Shown: positions 26,474 to 40,828, numbered from the stretch's first letter. The stretch: DNA of 64,000 nt from Sphingopyxis granuli NBRC 100800 (GCF_001591045.1 NZ_BCUA01000005.1:1-64000); one strand, 5' to 3'. Numbers and translations: made by a program. The notes: generated by a model not told the origin, from the letters alone.

Positions 26474-26596
26474 CTTCTCACTCCCGGGAAAATTGGGCGA
26501 ACCGCCGAGTGGTGCCGCGACGATTGCGCAAAGGCAAGCGTCATCCTATTATGTGTATTGTTGCGGCAAAACGCCGCCGGAGGGAGTTTAGAGACC

Positions 26597-27193
26597 ATGA
26601 CCATGCGTTCCGCCCGCTGGATGATCGTCCCCGTCGCCGCGCTGTCGCTGTCCGCCTGCGGCATCAACAGCGTTCCCACCAAGGAAGAGGCCGCCAAGGC
26701 GAAATGGGCGAATGTCGAGGCCGCCTATCAGCGGCGCGCCGACCTGATCCCCAACCTAGTCGAGACCGCGAAGGGCGCGGCGAAGATCGAACAGGCGACG
26801 CTGGAAAGCGTCATCCAGGCACGCGCCTCTGCCACCCAGATCAAGCTGACCGCCGACGACCTCGAAGACCCTGCGAAGGTGCAGGCTTTCCAGCAGGCGC
26901 AGGGCAATGTCACCGGCTCGCTCAGCCGTCTGCTCGCCACCGTCGAGCAATATCCCGACCTCAAGAGCCAGGGTCGTTTCGCCGACCTGATGACCCAGCT
27001 CGAAGGCACGGAGAACCGGATCAACGTGACGATCCAGGACTATAATAACGCGGTGCAGGATTATAACACGACGATCCGCACCTTCCCCGACATCATCGGC
27101 GCCAAGATCGTCCACGGCGCAAAGCCGATGACGCCCTATCGCGCGGTGACGCCCAACGCCAACGTCGCGCCCAAGGTCGATTTCGGGCAATAG
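26597..27193 (+). CDS. LemA family lipoprotein
   Basis: 198 residues. Lipoprotein signal with lipobox LSACG (Cys about 20), then the LemA helical domain: WANVEAAYQRRADLIPNLVETAKG and the C-terminal NVTIQDYNNAVQDYNTTIRTFP are family hallmarks. Function is not settled. ATG 26597 has AGGGAG 10 bases upstream; ATG 26603 is an alternative. It heads a LemA-TPM-TPM cluster seen widely in bacteria. Confidence 0.94.
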   Translation: MTMRSARWMIVPVAALSLSACGINSVPTKEEAAKAKWANVEAAYQRRADLIPNLVETAKGAAKIEQATLESVIQARASATQIKLTADDLEDPAKVQAFQQAQGNVTGSLSRLLATVEQYPDLKSQGRFADLMTQLEGTENRINVTIQDYNNAVQDYNTTIRTFPDIIGAKIVHGAKPMTPYRAVTPNANVAPKVDFGQ

Positions 27194-27203
27194 GGCCATC
27201 GCT

Positions 27204-28085
27204 ATGCCATTTCCCCCGTTCGCCCAGAGCACGAACGGACGCGAGGGCCGCTTCGGTTTCGCGGGATTGTGGGCCGCCCTGACGTCGGCCCTCCTCCTCG
27301 CTTTGCTTATGGCGGTCCCCGCCGCTGCCCAGACCTTTCCCCAACTCACCGGGCGCGTCGTCGATCAGGCCGACATCATCCCGCCGGCCGAGGAAGCGAA
27401 CCTCACCGCCCAGCTCGAACAGCTCGAAAAGACGACCGGGCACCAGCTCGTCGTCGCGACGGTCAACGACCTCGAAGGACAGGACGTCGCCGATTACGGC
27501 TACAGGCTCGGCCGCGCCTGGGGCATCGGGGGCAAGGAAGAGAATGACGGCGTCATCTTCCTGATCGCGCCCAACGAACGGCGGATGAACATATCGGTCG
27601 GCTACGGCCTCGAACCGATCCTGACGGACGCCCTGTCGGGGCGGATCATCCGCGATCAGGTGACGCCGCGCTTCAAGGATGGCGATTATCCGGGCGGCAT
27701 CCAGGCCGGGGTGAACGCGATCGCGCAGCAGATCGCGCTCCCGCCCGAGGAGGCCGCGGCGCGCGCCTCCGCCGCTGCGAAGGCAGAGCGCGACCGCGCC
27801 GATGACGGCAGCTTCGGCGGCTTCATCTTCATCGGTTTCATCATCCTTTTCTTCTTCGTCCTGCCGATGCTCTCGGCCTTCGGGCGGCGCGGCCGTCGGC
27901 ATCGCAAGCATCGCCCGTGGGGCGCCGCGCCGATCATCGTCTGGGGCGATCATGACTGGGGCGGCCGTGGCCGTGGCTCATCTTGGGGCGGGGGCGGCGG
28001 CTGGGGCGGCGGCGGCGGCGGATTCGGCGGTTTTTCGGGGGGCGGCGGCAGTTTCGGCGGCGGCGGCGCCTCGGGCGGCTGGTAG
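27204..28085 (+). CDS. TPM (YgcG-like) domain membrane protein with Gly-rich tail
   Basis: 293 residues. Signal anchor (about 22-43), TPM domain (about 45-190: PQLTGRVVDQADIIPP, VVATVNDLEGQDVADYGYRLG, GVIFLIAPNERRMNISVGYGLEP), one membrane helix (about 205-225, FIFIGFIILFFFVLPML), then a basic stretch and a C-terminal Gly/Ser/Trp-rich tail of about 40 residues. TPM domains occur in proteins linked to photosystem repair or envelope phosphatase activity; the role here is unknown. It lies 10 bp after lemA. Confidence 0.92.
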   Translation: MPFPPFAQSTNGREGRFGFAGLWAALTSALLLALLMAVPAAAQTFPQLTGRVVDQADIIPPAEEANLTAQLEQLEKTTGHQLVVATVNDLEGQDVADYGYRLGRAWGIGGKEENDGVIFLIAPNERRMNISVGYGLEPILTDALSGRIIRDQVTPRFKDGDYPGGIQAGVNAIAQQIALPPEEAAARASAAAKAERDRADDGSFGGFIFIGFIILFFFVLPMLSAFGRRGRRHRKHRPWGAAPIIVWGDHDWGGRGRGSSWGGGGGWGGGGGGFGGFSGGGGSFGGGGASGGW

Positions 28086-28096
28086 GAGGCGAACGC

Positions 28097-28777
28097 ATGA
28101 AAGTCAGCCATGTCAGCGCCGCGGATCACGACCTCGTCACCGCCGCGGTCGCCGCGGCCGAGGCGCGGACGAGCGGCGAGATCGTCACCGTCATCGCCGC
28201 GCAATCGAATGATTACGACGATGTCGCGCTTGTCTGGGCGAGCGTGATCGCCTTCCTCGCCATGTCGGTGATCGCGCTGTTTCCCGATTTCTATCAGGGC
28301 CTCTACGACCGGCTGACCGGCGGCTGGGGACACGGCCTGACCGCCAATCAATGGCTTGGCGTCGTCATTGCAGTCGGCGTGCTCAAGTGGATCGCCATGT
28401 GGCTGATTCTGTTGTGGCGTCCGCTGCGTCTGTGGCTGACGCCGCGCGCGATCCTCGCCGGCCGCGTCCGCGCCCGCGCGATCGACCTGTTCAAGGTCGG
28501 GGCGGAGGCGAAGACGCTCGGCCGCACCGGCGTCCTCCTCTATCTCAGCCTGCGCGAACATCGCGCCGACATCGTCGCCGACGAAGCGATCGCCTCGAAA
28601 GTCCCGGCGGAAGTATGGGGCGACGCGATGGCGGCACTGATCGAACGCGTGCGCGCCGGCCGGCCTGGCGAAGGCATGGCGGAGGCGGTCGCGCATATGG
28701 GCGTCATACTCGCCGAACATTTCCCGCGCGGCAGCGAAAATCCGAACGAACTGCCCGATCGCCTGATCGAGCTTTGA
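28097..28777 (+). CDS. Second TPM domain membrane protein
   Basis: 226 residues. N-terminal half of a TPM domain (about 8-35, AAVAAAEARTSGEIVTVIAA), two membrane helices (about 45-62 and 95-115), then the rest of the TPM fold (GVLLYLSLREHRADIVADEAI). AGGAGG at 28084-28089 precedes ATG 28097. It is the third gene of the lemA cluster. The pair of TPM proteins and LemA probably acts together in the envelope, by guilt of association only. Confidence 0.9.
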   Translation: MKVSHVSAADHDLVTAAVAAAEARTSGEIVTVIAAQSNDYDDVALVWASVIAFLAMSVIALFPDFYQGLYDRLTGGWGHGLTANQWLGVVIAVGVLKWIAMWLILLWRPLRLWLTPRAILAGRVRARAIDLFKVGAEAKTLGRTGVLLYLSLREHRADIVADEAIASKVPAEVWGDAMAALIERVRAGRPGEGMAEAVAHMGVILAEHFPRGSENPNELPDRLIEL

Positions 28778-28805
28778 CGCGCTCCATCGCCGCGAAAGGA
28801 AAGCC

Positions 28806-29351
28806 ATGTCCCGCCCCGCCCCCGACGCTCCCATCGAAACGCGATGGGAGGGCCGCTTCATCACCGTCCGGCAGCAGGGGACGTGGGAATATGTCTCGCG
28901 CTCGCGCGGCATCCACGCCGCGGTGATCCTCGCGATCGACGCGGACGAAAGCGGGCATCACGTCCTGCTGGTCGAACAATATCGCGTGCCGCTGGGGCGC
29001 CCCTGCCTCGAACTGCCCGCGGGCCTCGTGGGCGACGACAGCGCGGGCGAGGCGTCGGAAACGGCGGCCGAGCGCGAACTGGAGGAAGAAACCGGCTATC
29101 GCGCCGCGCACTGGCGCACGGTCGGCGAATTCTTCAGTTCGCCGGGCATGGTCAGCGAGAGCTTCACCCTGCTCGTCGCCACCGGATTGACCAGGGTCGG
29201 CCCCGGCGGCGGAGTCGGCGGCGAAGACATCATCGTCCACCGCGTGCCGCTGACCGGCATCGCCGATTTCGTCGCGGCAAAGCGCACCGAGGGATGCGGC
29301 ATCGACGTGCGCGTCGCGATGCTGCTTGCGGGAGGCTTGCTGGAGGAATGA
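28806..29351 (+). CDS. Nudix hydrolase, ADP-ribose pyrophosphatase type
   Basis: 181 residues. The Nudix box runs from GLVGDDSAGE to RELEEETGY (about residues 75-98), with the expected glutamates REL-EE-TG. The N-terminal strand region (YVSRSRGIHAAVILAI) and VEQYRVPLG match the ADP-ribose pyrophosphatase subgroup (GDP-mannose or ADP-ribose substrates). It lies 28 bp after the TPM gene and could be cotranscribed. Confidence 0.92.
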   Translation: MSRPAPDAPIETRWEGRFITVRQQGTWEYVSRSRGIHAAVILAIDADESGHHVLLVEQYRVPLGRPCLELPAGLVGDDSAGEASETAAERELEEETGYRAAHWRTVGEFFSSPGMVSESFTLLVATGLTRVGPGGGVGGEDIIVHRVPLTGIADFVAAKRTEGCGIDVRVAMLLAGGLLEE

Positions 29352-29430
29352 GGCTCGTTCGGAACGCGGTTAGCGGGTGCGGTCGGCTTAAACCGGACTC
29401 ATCTTCCCGTTGATGCAGCTTTAACGCCGC

Positions 29431-30066
29431 TCACCGCCCCCCGAACCGCCAGCGCAGCAGCGGCCGCGCGAGCAACAGGCCCGCTAGGAAGCCGCCGACA
29501 TGCGCCCAGATGGCGATGGCGCCGAAACCGGCGCCGCCCGCGAAACCGATCAGCAACTGGACGCCGATCCACGCTGCGGCGAGCCATAGCGCCCGCACCC
29601 AATGGCTGGGGATCGGCCCGAGCGCCGGCGCCTGCGACCGGCTGAAGATCAGCGCGAACACCGCGATCAGCGCCGAGATCGCGCCGCTCGCGCCGATCAT
29701 CGGCACCACCGACGTGGGGTTGGAAAGCCATTGCGCGAATGCGCCGGCGCAGGCGCCGACGACCAACAGGACCGCGATGGCCTTCGTCCCCATCGGCGCT
29801 TCGAGCGGCCGCCCGATATAGAGCAGCACGACCAGGTTGAAGATCAGGTGCAGCAGGCTCCCGTGCAGGAAGGCAGAGGTCAGCGGCGTCAGCACGAAAG
29901 GCACGAACGGCCCCGGCGGCAGGATCAGCTCGCCGCTCCAGCGCGCCGGCACGAAGCCCGCGCGCACGATCGCCTCGGTCTGGAAACCGCTGAGCGTCAG
30001 CACGACGAACAGCGCCGCGCAGAGCAGCGCATAGCCCGTGACCAGCGGCGCGTCCTGCGGCTTCAT
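29431..30066 (-). CDS. Rhomboid family intramembrane serine protease
   Basis: 211 residues, six membrane helices. Catalytic Ser in GASGAIS (about 126) and His in AHVGGFLAG (about 188); the loop TPLTSAFLHGSLLHLIFN holds the conserved helix-2 His and Asn. It cleaves membrane-anchored substrates, none known here. It follows greA by 13 bp and ends the carA-carB-greA run. Confidence 0.93.
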   Translation of the reverse strand: MKPQDAPLVTGYALLCAALFVVLTLSGFQTEAIVRAGFVPARWSGELILPPGPFVPFVLTPLTSAFLHGSLLHLIFNLVVLLYIGRPLEAPMGTKAIAVLLVVGACAGAFAQWLSNPTSVVPMIGASGAISALIAVFALIFSRSQAPALGPIPSHWVRALWLAAAWIGVQLLIGFAGGAGFGAIAIWAHVGGFLAGLLLARPLLRWRFGGR

Positions 30067-30079
30067 GCGCGTCCGTCCG

Positions 30080-30556
30080 TCAGATGAATTCGATCTTCGT
30101 CACCAGATAATATTTGTCGCCCGACGGCACGGTGACCTCGATCTCGTCGTCGACGCGGCGGCCGATCAGCGCGCGGCCGAGCGGCGAATTATAGCTGATC
30201 CGCCCTTCCTTGGCGTCCGCCTCGGCCTGCCCCACGATCTGGTAGCGCACCGGCTTGTCGTCCTCGTCGGCCAGGGTGACCGTCGCGCCAAAGACGATGC
30301 GGTCGCCCGAAAGCGTCGTGGGGTCGATGATCTGCGCGCGCGCCAGCTTGTCCTCGAGATCGCCGATCGACGCCTCGACCTGGCCCTGGCGTTCCTTCGC
30401 GGCGTGATATTCGGCATTTTCCGACAGGTCGCCATGCGCGCGCGCTTCCTCGATCGCGTCGACGATCTGCGGGCGCTCGGCCTTCAGCGCGGCGAGTTGG
30501 GCGCTCAGCTTCTCATAGCCTTCCGCCAGCATCGGCACCTTTTCAACGCTTGCCAT
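30080..30556 (-). CDS. greA: Transcription elongation factor GreA
   Basis: 158 residues, normal length. N-terminal coiled coil ([42 protein letters not shown]) with the acidic tip D-L-S-E-N that stimulates RNA polymerase cleavage of backtracked transcripts; C-terminal FKBP-like domain ([21 protein letters not shown]). ATG 30556 was chosen over longer frames to 30631 for position and AAGGA upstream. It lies 97 bp after carB. Confidence 0.97.
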   Translation of the reverse strand: MASVEKVPMLAEGYEKLSAQLAALKAERPQIVDAIEEARAHGDLSENAEYHAAKERQGQVEASIGDLEDKLARAQIIDPTTLSGDRIVFGATVTLADEDDKPVRYQIVGQAEADAKEGRISYNSPLGRALIGRRVDDEIEVTVPSGDKYYLVTKIEFI

Positions 30557-30653
30557 TATCCCATTGTCCTTCGTCAAAAATCCTGTTCCGGCGAACCGGG
30601 CGTCGGGCGGCTGAGCCGCTGTTTCCGTCAATGTCGGGGGGTGAAGCGGTGCG

Positions 30654-34009
<3,356 letters not shown>

Positions 34010-34010
<1 letters not shown>

Positions 34011-34657
34011 TATATATTATCCAAATCGATGCCTGTGATATTCTTCACGAGGGATTTCAACGCATCTACGATCAAAGCAGCAACGGTTGCCTTGGTGGTT
34101 GCGGCCAATGTGACCTGAGCATCTTCCACAGCCATGAGGATGCCCACTTTTACCTGAATTACTTTAAGCTGGCCCGCTTCCCACAGGGCCTTCGCGCTTT
34201 TGAGTGAACTCAGAAGACGGCTTCGTTCCATCCCATCAATCGGGAGATCATTGGTAGCCCGTATCGTTTCGTAGAGTTCTGCAAGGCCGTCTTTTACTAC
34301 ATAATATTCTTGGGAGTTGTGGTCGAGTGACACCAATCTATCCGATGCGGGCACGCCGATCCTGGCCCCATGCTGCTCAAGGAATGCCACCACATTCTCG
34401 CTGAGTTCATCCTCAACCCATCGGAATCCGTCGGGTGAAAGCGCAACTCTCTGCTCACTGATCGGTCCGAGGTGCCGGCGCACATTGACCAAGTTGGAAA
34501 AAGTATAATCCGCAAAAAATGTATCCCGCCACGCAGGGTTAAATGTCAGATTATACTTCTCCAGAATCTCCCCTATCTGAAAATGCGTCTTATTGGAGGT
34601 GAGAGTTTCGTTGTACAACGCGACAACAAACACCTCTATAAAGGTGGAGAGTTTCAC
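34010..34657 (-). CDS. Unknown protein inserted between carA and carB
   Basis: 215 residues. I do not recognise the family. Base composition is clearly more AT-rich (about 48% GC by spot counts) than both neighbours. The N-terminal ~85 residues look like a winged helix ([17 protein letters not shown], then VNVRRHLG and [15 protein letters not shown]). The C-terminal ~60 residues are alpha-helical and hydrophobic/amphipathic ([20 protein letters not shown], then [18 protein letters not shown]). The GTG start overlaps the carA stop by four bases (GTGA), and the TAA stop shares a base with the carB ATG. It must therefore be made as part of the carAB transcript. No signal peptide or Cys cluster. 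Looks horizontally acquired yet precisely fitted. Confidence 0.85.
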
Positions 34658-35838
34658 TTAAGCCCACCCACGAACTTCTCGAACAGATAAAAGCTGTCCT
34701 GCGGCCCTGGGCTCGCCTCAGGGTGATATTGCACGCTGAACGCCTGCTTGCCCGTGATCGCGATGCCGCAGTTCGATCCGTCGAACAGGCTCTTGTGCGT
34801 CTCGACCACGCCCGCGGGAAGCGTCGCGGCGTCGACCGCGAAGCCGTGGTTCATGCTGGTGATCTCGACCACGCCGTCTTCCGCGCGCTGCACGGGGTGG
34901 TTCGCGCCGCGGTGGCCTTGATGCATCTTCACCGTCCTGGCACCGACCGCGATGCCCAGCATCTGGTGGCCGAGGCAGATGCCGAACAGCGGAATGTCGC
35001 GGTCGAGCAGCCCGCGGATCACCGGCACCGCATATTCCCCCGTCGCCGCGGGGTCGCCGGGGCCGTTCGACAAGAACACGCCGTCGGGCTTGTGGCTCAG
35101 CACCTCGTCCAGCGTCGCGGTCGCGGGAACCACGGTGACGCGCGCGCCGGCCTTCACCAGGTTGCGGAAGATATTGTCCTTCGCGCCATAATCGATCGCG
35201 ACGACATGCGGGCGCGCATCGCCCCCGGCGCTCGCATAGCCCTGTCCCAGCGCCCACGCGCCGCCGGTCCAGTCGCCCGTGTCCGCGCGGCTGACGCCCT
35301 TCGCCAGATCGAGGCCTTCCAGCCCAGGCCACCCCCGCGCCATGGCGAGCAGTTCGTCGATGTCGAACCGGCCGTCGGGGCTGTGTGCGATCACGCCGTT
35401 CGGCGCCCCCGCGTCGCGGATGCGGCGGGTCAGCGCGCGGGTGTCGATCCCCGCCAGCCCGATCACGCCCTGTTCGGCCATCCATTCGGGCAGCGGCTGG
35501 ACGCTGCGGAAGTTGCTGGGCGTCGTCGGCAGCTCGCGCGTGATGCAGCCGACCGCGCCGTGCACGCCGCGCTCCATATCCTCCGGGTTCGCGCCGACGT
35601 TGCCGATGTGCGGAAAGGTGAAGGTGACGATCTGCCCGGCATAGCTCGGGTCGGTCAGTATCTCCTGATATCCCGTCATCGCGGTGTTGAAGCAGACCTC
35701 GCCCACCGCCGCCCCGGCGGCGCCATAACCGATGCCCCACAGCAGCGCGCCGTCGGCGAGGACGAGTACGCCGGTGGCGCCGGCGGGCTGTTTTGCGGGC
35801 GCGACTTCAGGCGCGGCGGACGGGGTGGCTGGTGCCAT
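34654..35838 (-). CDS. carA: Carbamoyl phosphate synthase small subunit CarA
   Basis: 394 residues. N-terminal CPSase small domain (LVLADGALLWGIGYGA, GEVCFNTAMTGYQEILTDPS) and C-terminal class I glutamine amidotransferase with nucleophile Cys288 in FGICLGHQML and the His-x-Glu of YHPEASPGP. It supplies ammonia from glutamine to CarB. ATG 35838 chosen; the open frame continues to 36552 but would run through yqeY on the other strand. Divergent from yqeY across 132 bp. Confidence 0.97.
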   Translation of the reverse strand: MAPATPSAAPEVAPAKQPAGATGVLVLADGALLWGIGYGAAGAAVGEVCFNTAMTGYQEILTDPSYAGQIVTFTFPHIGNVGANPEDMERGVHGAVGCITRELPTTPSNFRSVQPLPEWMAEQGVIGLAGIDTRALTRRIRDAGAPNGVIAHSPDGRFDIDELLAMARGWPGLEGLDLAKGVSRADTGDWTGGAWALGQGYASAGGDARPHVVAIDYGAKDNIFRNLVKAGARVTVVPATATLDEVLSHKPDGVFLSNGPGDPAATGEYAVPVIRGLLDRDIPLFGICLGHQMLGIAVGARTVKMHQGHRGANHPVQRAEDGVVEITSMNHGFAVDAATLPAGVVETHKSLFDGSNCGIAITGKQAFSVQYHPEASPGPQDSFYLFEKFVGGLK

Positions 35839-35970
35839 CGAGCATGCTCCGGTGGGAAGGCTAAACGGCCGATCACCTATGCGCCAAAAAAGTGATTCAC
35901 AAGCTATCGGATTATGAATCTTCCCGCTAAGGGTGCTCCTTTCCGAAATGGCAGCGCAAGAGGACACGCA

Positions 35971-36423
35971 ATGATTCGCGAGGACATCAAGGCTGCGCAG
36001 GTTGCCGCGATGAAGGCCGGCGACAAGGCGCGTCTGGGCACCATCCGGCTGATGCTGGCCAAGATCAAGGATCGCGACATCGAGCTTCGCACCGGCACCC
36101 CGCCGGCCGACGACGACGTGCTGGTCGTCGACGTGCTGCAGAAGATGGTCAAGCAGCGGCGCGAATCGATTGCGATGTACGAACAGGGCGGCCGCCAGGA
36201 ACTCGCCGACGCCGAAGCGGCCGAGGTCGCGGTGATCGAGGATTTCCTTCCCACGCAGCTGGACGAGGACGAAGCCAGGGCCGCGATCGCGGCGATCGTC
36301 GCCGAACTCGGCGCGACGAGCGTCAAGGACATGGGCAAGGTCATGGCCGCGGTGAAGGACCGCCACGGCAGCCAGCTCGACATGAGCAAGGCGAGCGGTT
36401 GGGTGAAGGCGGCGCTGGGCTGA
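35971..36423 (+). CDS. GatB/YqeY domain-containing protein
   Basis: 150 residues, the stand-alone YqeY form. Starts MIREDIKAAQVAAMKAGDKARLGTIRLMLAKIK, with IEDFLPTQLDEDEARAAIAAIV and a C-terminal DMGKVMAAVKDRH as in the family. It may assist tRNA-dependent amidation; direct function unproven. GAGG precedes ATG 35971. In sphingomonads it normally precedes dnaG-rpoD; here the DUF559 module separates them. Confidence 0.93.
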   Translation: MIREDIKAAQVAAMKAGDKARLGTIRLMLAKIKDRDIELRTGTPPADDDVLVVDVLQKMVKQRRESIAMYEQGGRQELADAEAAEVAVIEDFLPTQLDEDEARAAIAAIVAELGATSVKDMGKVMAAVKDRHGSQLDMSKASGWVKAALG

Positions 36424-36435
36424 AAAGGCTCTAAC

Positions 36436-36458
36436 TCCTCCCGCAAGCCGGAGGGGGA
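36436..36458. repeat. Degenerate copy of the DUF559-module repeat
   Basis: CTCCTCCCGCAAGC then CGGAGGGGG matches the palindromic core of the 38-bp repeats at 36481 and 36868 with a few changes. It lies just left of the module, giving three copies in all. Confidence 0.7.
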
Positions 36459-36480
36459 CTGGTCGGGTGATCGAGCGCAC

Positions 36481-36905
36481 ATCTCCCCTCCCGCTTGCGG
36501 GAGGGGTCGGGGGAGGGCCTGTTGGACAAGGGCTACAAACGACCGACCGCACGCTCCCGCGAACTACGGCTGAACGCCACCGACGCCGAACGAAAGCTTT
36601 GGGCGCAAATCAGCGCGCGAAAGGTCGCAGGCGTCCGCTTCAATCGCCAGCTCCCGATCGGGCCCTTCATCTGCGATTTCGTGTCGCGCGGCACCAGGCT
36701 AGTCATCGAAGTCGATGGCGGGCAACACGCGGTTGATGTAGCGAAGGACGAAGCACGCACGGCCTATCTGGAAGCGCGGGGTTATCGGGTGATCCGGTTC
36801 TGGAACAATGATGTGTTGGAACGGATCGAGGGGGTCGTGAGCGAGATCGAACACCTGCTTGCAACATGCCCTCCCCCGACCCCTCCCGCAAGCGGGAGGG
36901 GAGAT
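36481..36905. mobile_element. Putative small module: DUF559 gene bounded by 38-bp perfect inverted repeats
   Basis: The left end (36481-36518) and right end (36868-36905) are perfect 38-bp inverted repeats. Each contains an inner palindrome with arms CCCCTCCCGC and its complement around TT (36485-36506 and 36880-36901), so each end is itself a REP-like hairpin. The only gene inside is the DUF559 reading frame. The module is 425 bp, too small to carry a classical transposase, and no target duplication is seen. It lies within the yqeY-dnaG-rpoD cluster, where no gene is normally found. Mobility is inferred from structure. Confidence 0.6.
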
Positions 36906-36908
36906 TAG
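36522..36908 (+). CDS. DUF559 (Vsr-like endonuclease fold) protein
   Basis: About 128 residues from TTG 36522. DUF559 proteins have a Vsr/restriction-endonuclease-like fold. Visible motifs: LRLNATDAERKLWAQI, RFNRQLPIGPFICDFVSRG, LVIEVDGGQH (strand with catalytic Glu and Asp), RTAYLEARGYRVIRFWNNDV. The start is uncertain: TTG 36522 has GGGAGGG four bases upstream, contributed by the left repeat; an earlier TTG at 36495 lies inside the repeat. The last 13 codons (CPPPTPPASGRGD) are the right repeat in translation. The TAG stop shares its G with the dnaG GTG start. Confidence 0.85.
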   Translation: MDKGYKRPTARSRELRLNATDAERKLWAQISARKVAGVRFNRQLPIGPFICDFVSRGTRLVIEVDGGQHAVDVAKDEARTAYLEARGYRVIRFWNNDVLERIEGVVSEIEHLLATCPPPTPPASGRGD

Positions 36909-38791
36909 TGGCCCTCACCCCGCAATGGCTCGACGAACTGCGCTCGCGCGTCACGCTGTCCACGCTGATCGGACGGACGGTGAAGATCACGCGCGCGGGG
37001 CGCGAGTACAAGGCCTGCTGCCCCTTCCATAACGAAAAGACGCCCAGCTTCACGATCAACGACGAAAAGGGCTTCTATCACTGCTTCGGCTGCGGCGCGC
37101 ACGGCGACGCGATCCGCTGGATGACCGACCAGCGCGGCCTGTCGTTCATGGACGCGGTCAAGGAACTCGCCGCCGAAGCGGGCATGGAGGTCCCCGCCCC
37201 CGACCCGCGCGCCGCGAAGAAGGCCGAGGCGCAGGCCAGCCTGCGCGACGTCGTGCAGGCCGCCGCCGACTGGTTCGCGCAGCAGCTCGGCAGCGGCAAC
37301 GGCGCCCCGGCGCGCGACTATCTGGCGAAGCGCGGCATTTCGGACGCGACCCGCGACGCCTTCGGTTTCGGCCTCGCCCCCGACAGCCGCAGCGCGCTAA
37401 AGGAGGCGCTGAAGAAATTTCCCACCGCGATGCTCGTCGAATCGGGGATGCTGATCTCGGTCGAAGAGAAAGAGCCATACGACCGTTTCCGCGGCCGCCT
37501 GATGATTCCGATCCGCGACGCGCGCGGGCGGGTGATCGCGTTCGGCGGGCGCATCCTGGGCGACGGTGAGCCCAAATATCTGAACTCGCCCGACACGCCG
37601 CTGTTCGACAAGGGGCGCACCCTGTTCAACCTCGACAAGGCGAGCCCGGCATCGCGCCGCACCGACCGCATCATCGTCGTCGAGGGCTATATGGACGTGA
37701 TCGCGCTCGCAGAGGCGGGGATCGCCGACGCGGTCGCGCCGCTCGGCACCGCGCTCACCGAAAGCCAGCTCGGCCTGCTGTGGCGGATGGTGCCTGTGCC
37801 GCTGCTCTGCTTCGACGGCGACGCGGCGGGGCAGAAGGCGGCGATGCGCGCCGCGACACGCGCGCTGCCGCTGCTCCGTCCCGGCTTCAGCCTTGCCTTC
37901 GCGACCCTGCCCGCCGGGCAGGACCCCGACGACCTCGTCCGTGCGAAGGGCGCCGAAGGCTTCGCCAGCGTGCTCGACGACGCCCAGCCGCTCGTCGAAC
38001 GGCTGTGGATGCACGAGGTTGCGGCGGCGGCGCTGAACACGCCGGAGGAGCGGGCGGCGCTCAAGGCGCGGCTGCTGGCCCACGCCGACGCGATCCAGGA
38101 TCCCGACGTGCGCCACCATTATCGCGAGGCCTTTCGCGAGCGGCTCGACACGCTGTTCGCGCGCGCGCGGCCCGAACGCGGCCCGCGCGTCCCGTGGGCG
38201 CCGCAGGGGCAGCGCGGCGGCGGGCGGCGCTTTCAGCCCGACCCGCGGCTGCAGCCGCCCGCCGACGAGACGCGGTCGATCGGACAGGCGGGAATCGCCA
38301 CCCCGCTCGCGGCGGCGCTGATCGGCGGATTGCTGCGCTATCCCGAGGTGTTGCGCCGCCACGAGGAGGCGCTGGCGCGACTCCCGGTGCCCGATTCCGC
38401 CGACGCCGAACTGCTCGGCCTGATGCTTGACATCGCGATGCGCGAAGAAGGGCTTGATACCGAGGGGTTGCTTGCCATATTGGAGCCGATGAAAGTGTAT
38501 AATAGGGCGATGGCATTGCTCAGAGCCGACCGAATGCACTTCTCGTTCAATCGACGGCTGGAAGGCGATGAAGGGGTTGCTAAGGCGCGGGAAACCGCGC
38601 TGCGCGACCTTGACGAATATATCGGCGTGCTGGTGACGCAGCCCGAAATCCGTGCCCGGCTGGCCGAGGCGACCGCGGATTTCCAGCGGACGATGGACGA
38701 CGAAGGCCTGGCGCGGCAGCAGAAACTGCGCGCGATGGACGAGGAACTGACCCGCAGGCTGGCCGCGCTGTCCGACAGCAGCCAGCTCTGA
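36908..38791 (+). CDS. dnaG: DNA primase DnaG
   Basis: 627 residues. N-terminal zinc-binding domain (CCPFHNEKTPSFTINDEKGFYHCFGCG), TOPRIM core (EGYMDVIALAEAGI near 256; DGDAAGQKAA near 308) and C-terminal helicase-binding region. It makes primers for replication. The start is GTG 36908: residues MALTPQWLDELRSRVTL agree with homologues, and GGGAGGGGAG lies just upstream. That ribosome binding site is the end of the module's right repeat. The frame is open back to ATG 36866, but that stretch is pure repeat. Followed by rpoD 30 bp on. Confidence 0.96.
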   Translation: MALTPQWLDELRSRVTLSTLIGRTVKITRAGREYKACCPFHNEKTPSFTINDEKGFYHCFGCGAHGDAIRWMTDQRGLSFMDAVKELAAEAGMEVPAPDPRAAKKAEAQASLRDVVQAAADWFAQQLGSGNGAPARDYLAKRGISDATRDAFGFGLAPDSRSALKEALKKFPTAMLVESGMLISVEEKEPYDRFRGRLMIPIRDARGRVIAFGGRILGDGEPKYLNSPDTPLFDKGRTLFNLDKASPASRRTDRIIVVEGYMDVIALAEAGIADAVAPLGTALTESQLGLLWRMVPVPLLCFDGDAAGQKAAMRAATRALPLLRPGFSLAFATLPAGQDPDDLVRAKGAEGFASVLDDAQPLVERLWMHEVAAAALNTPEERAALKARLLAHADAIQDPDVRHHYREAFRERLDTLFARARPERGPRVPWAPQGQRGGGRRFQPDPRLQPPADETRSIGQAGIATPLAAALIGGLLRYPEVLRRHEEALARLPVPDSADAELLGLMLDIAMREEGLDTEGLLAILEPMKVYNRAMALLRADRMHFSFNRRLEGDEGVAKARETALRDLDEYIGVLVTQPEIRARLAEATADFQRTMDDEGLARQQKLRAMDEELTRRLAALSDSSQL

Positions 38792-38821
38792 CCATTTGAT
38801 GCCCCAAGGCAGGAACAACGC

Positions 38822-40828
<2,007 letters not shown>

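Noticed and set aside
36866-36907. ATG 36866 as start of DnaG
   Set aside because: The extra residues are only the right repeat of the DUF559 module; GTG 36908 has a ribosome binding site and agrees with the family.
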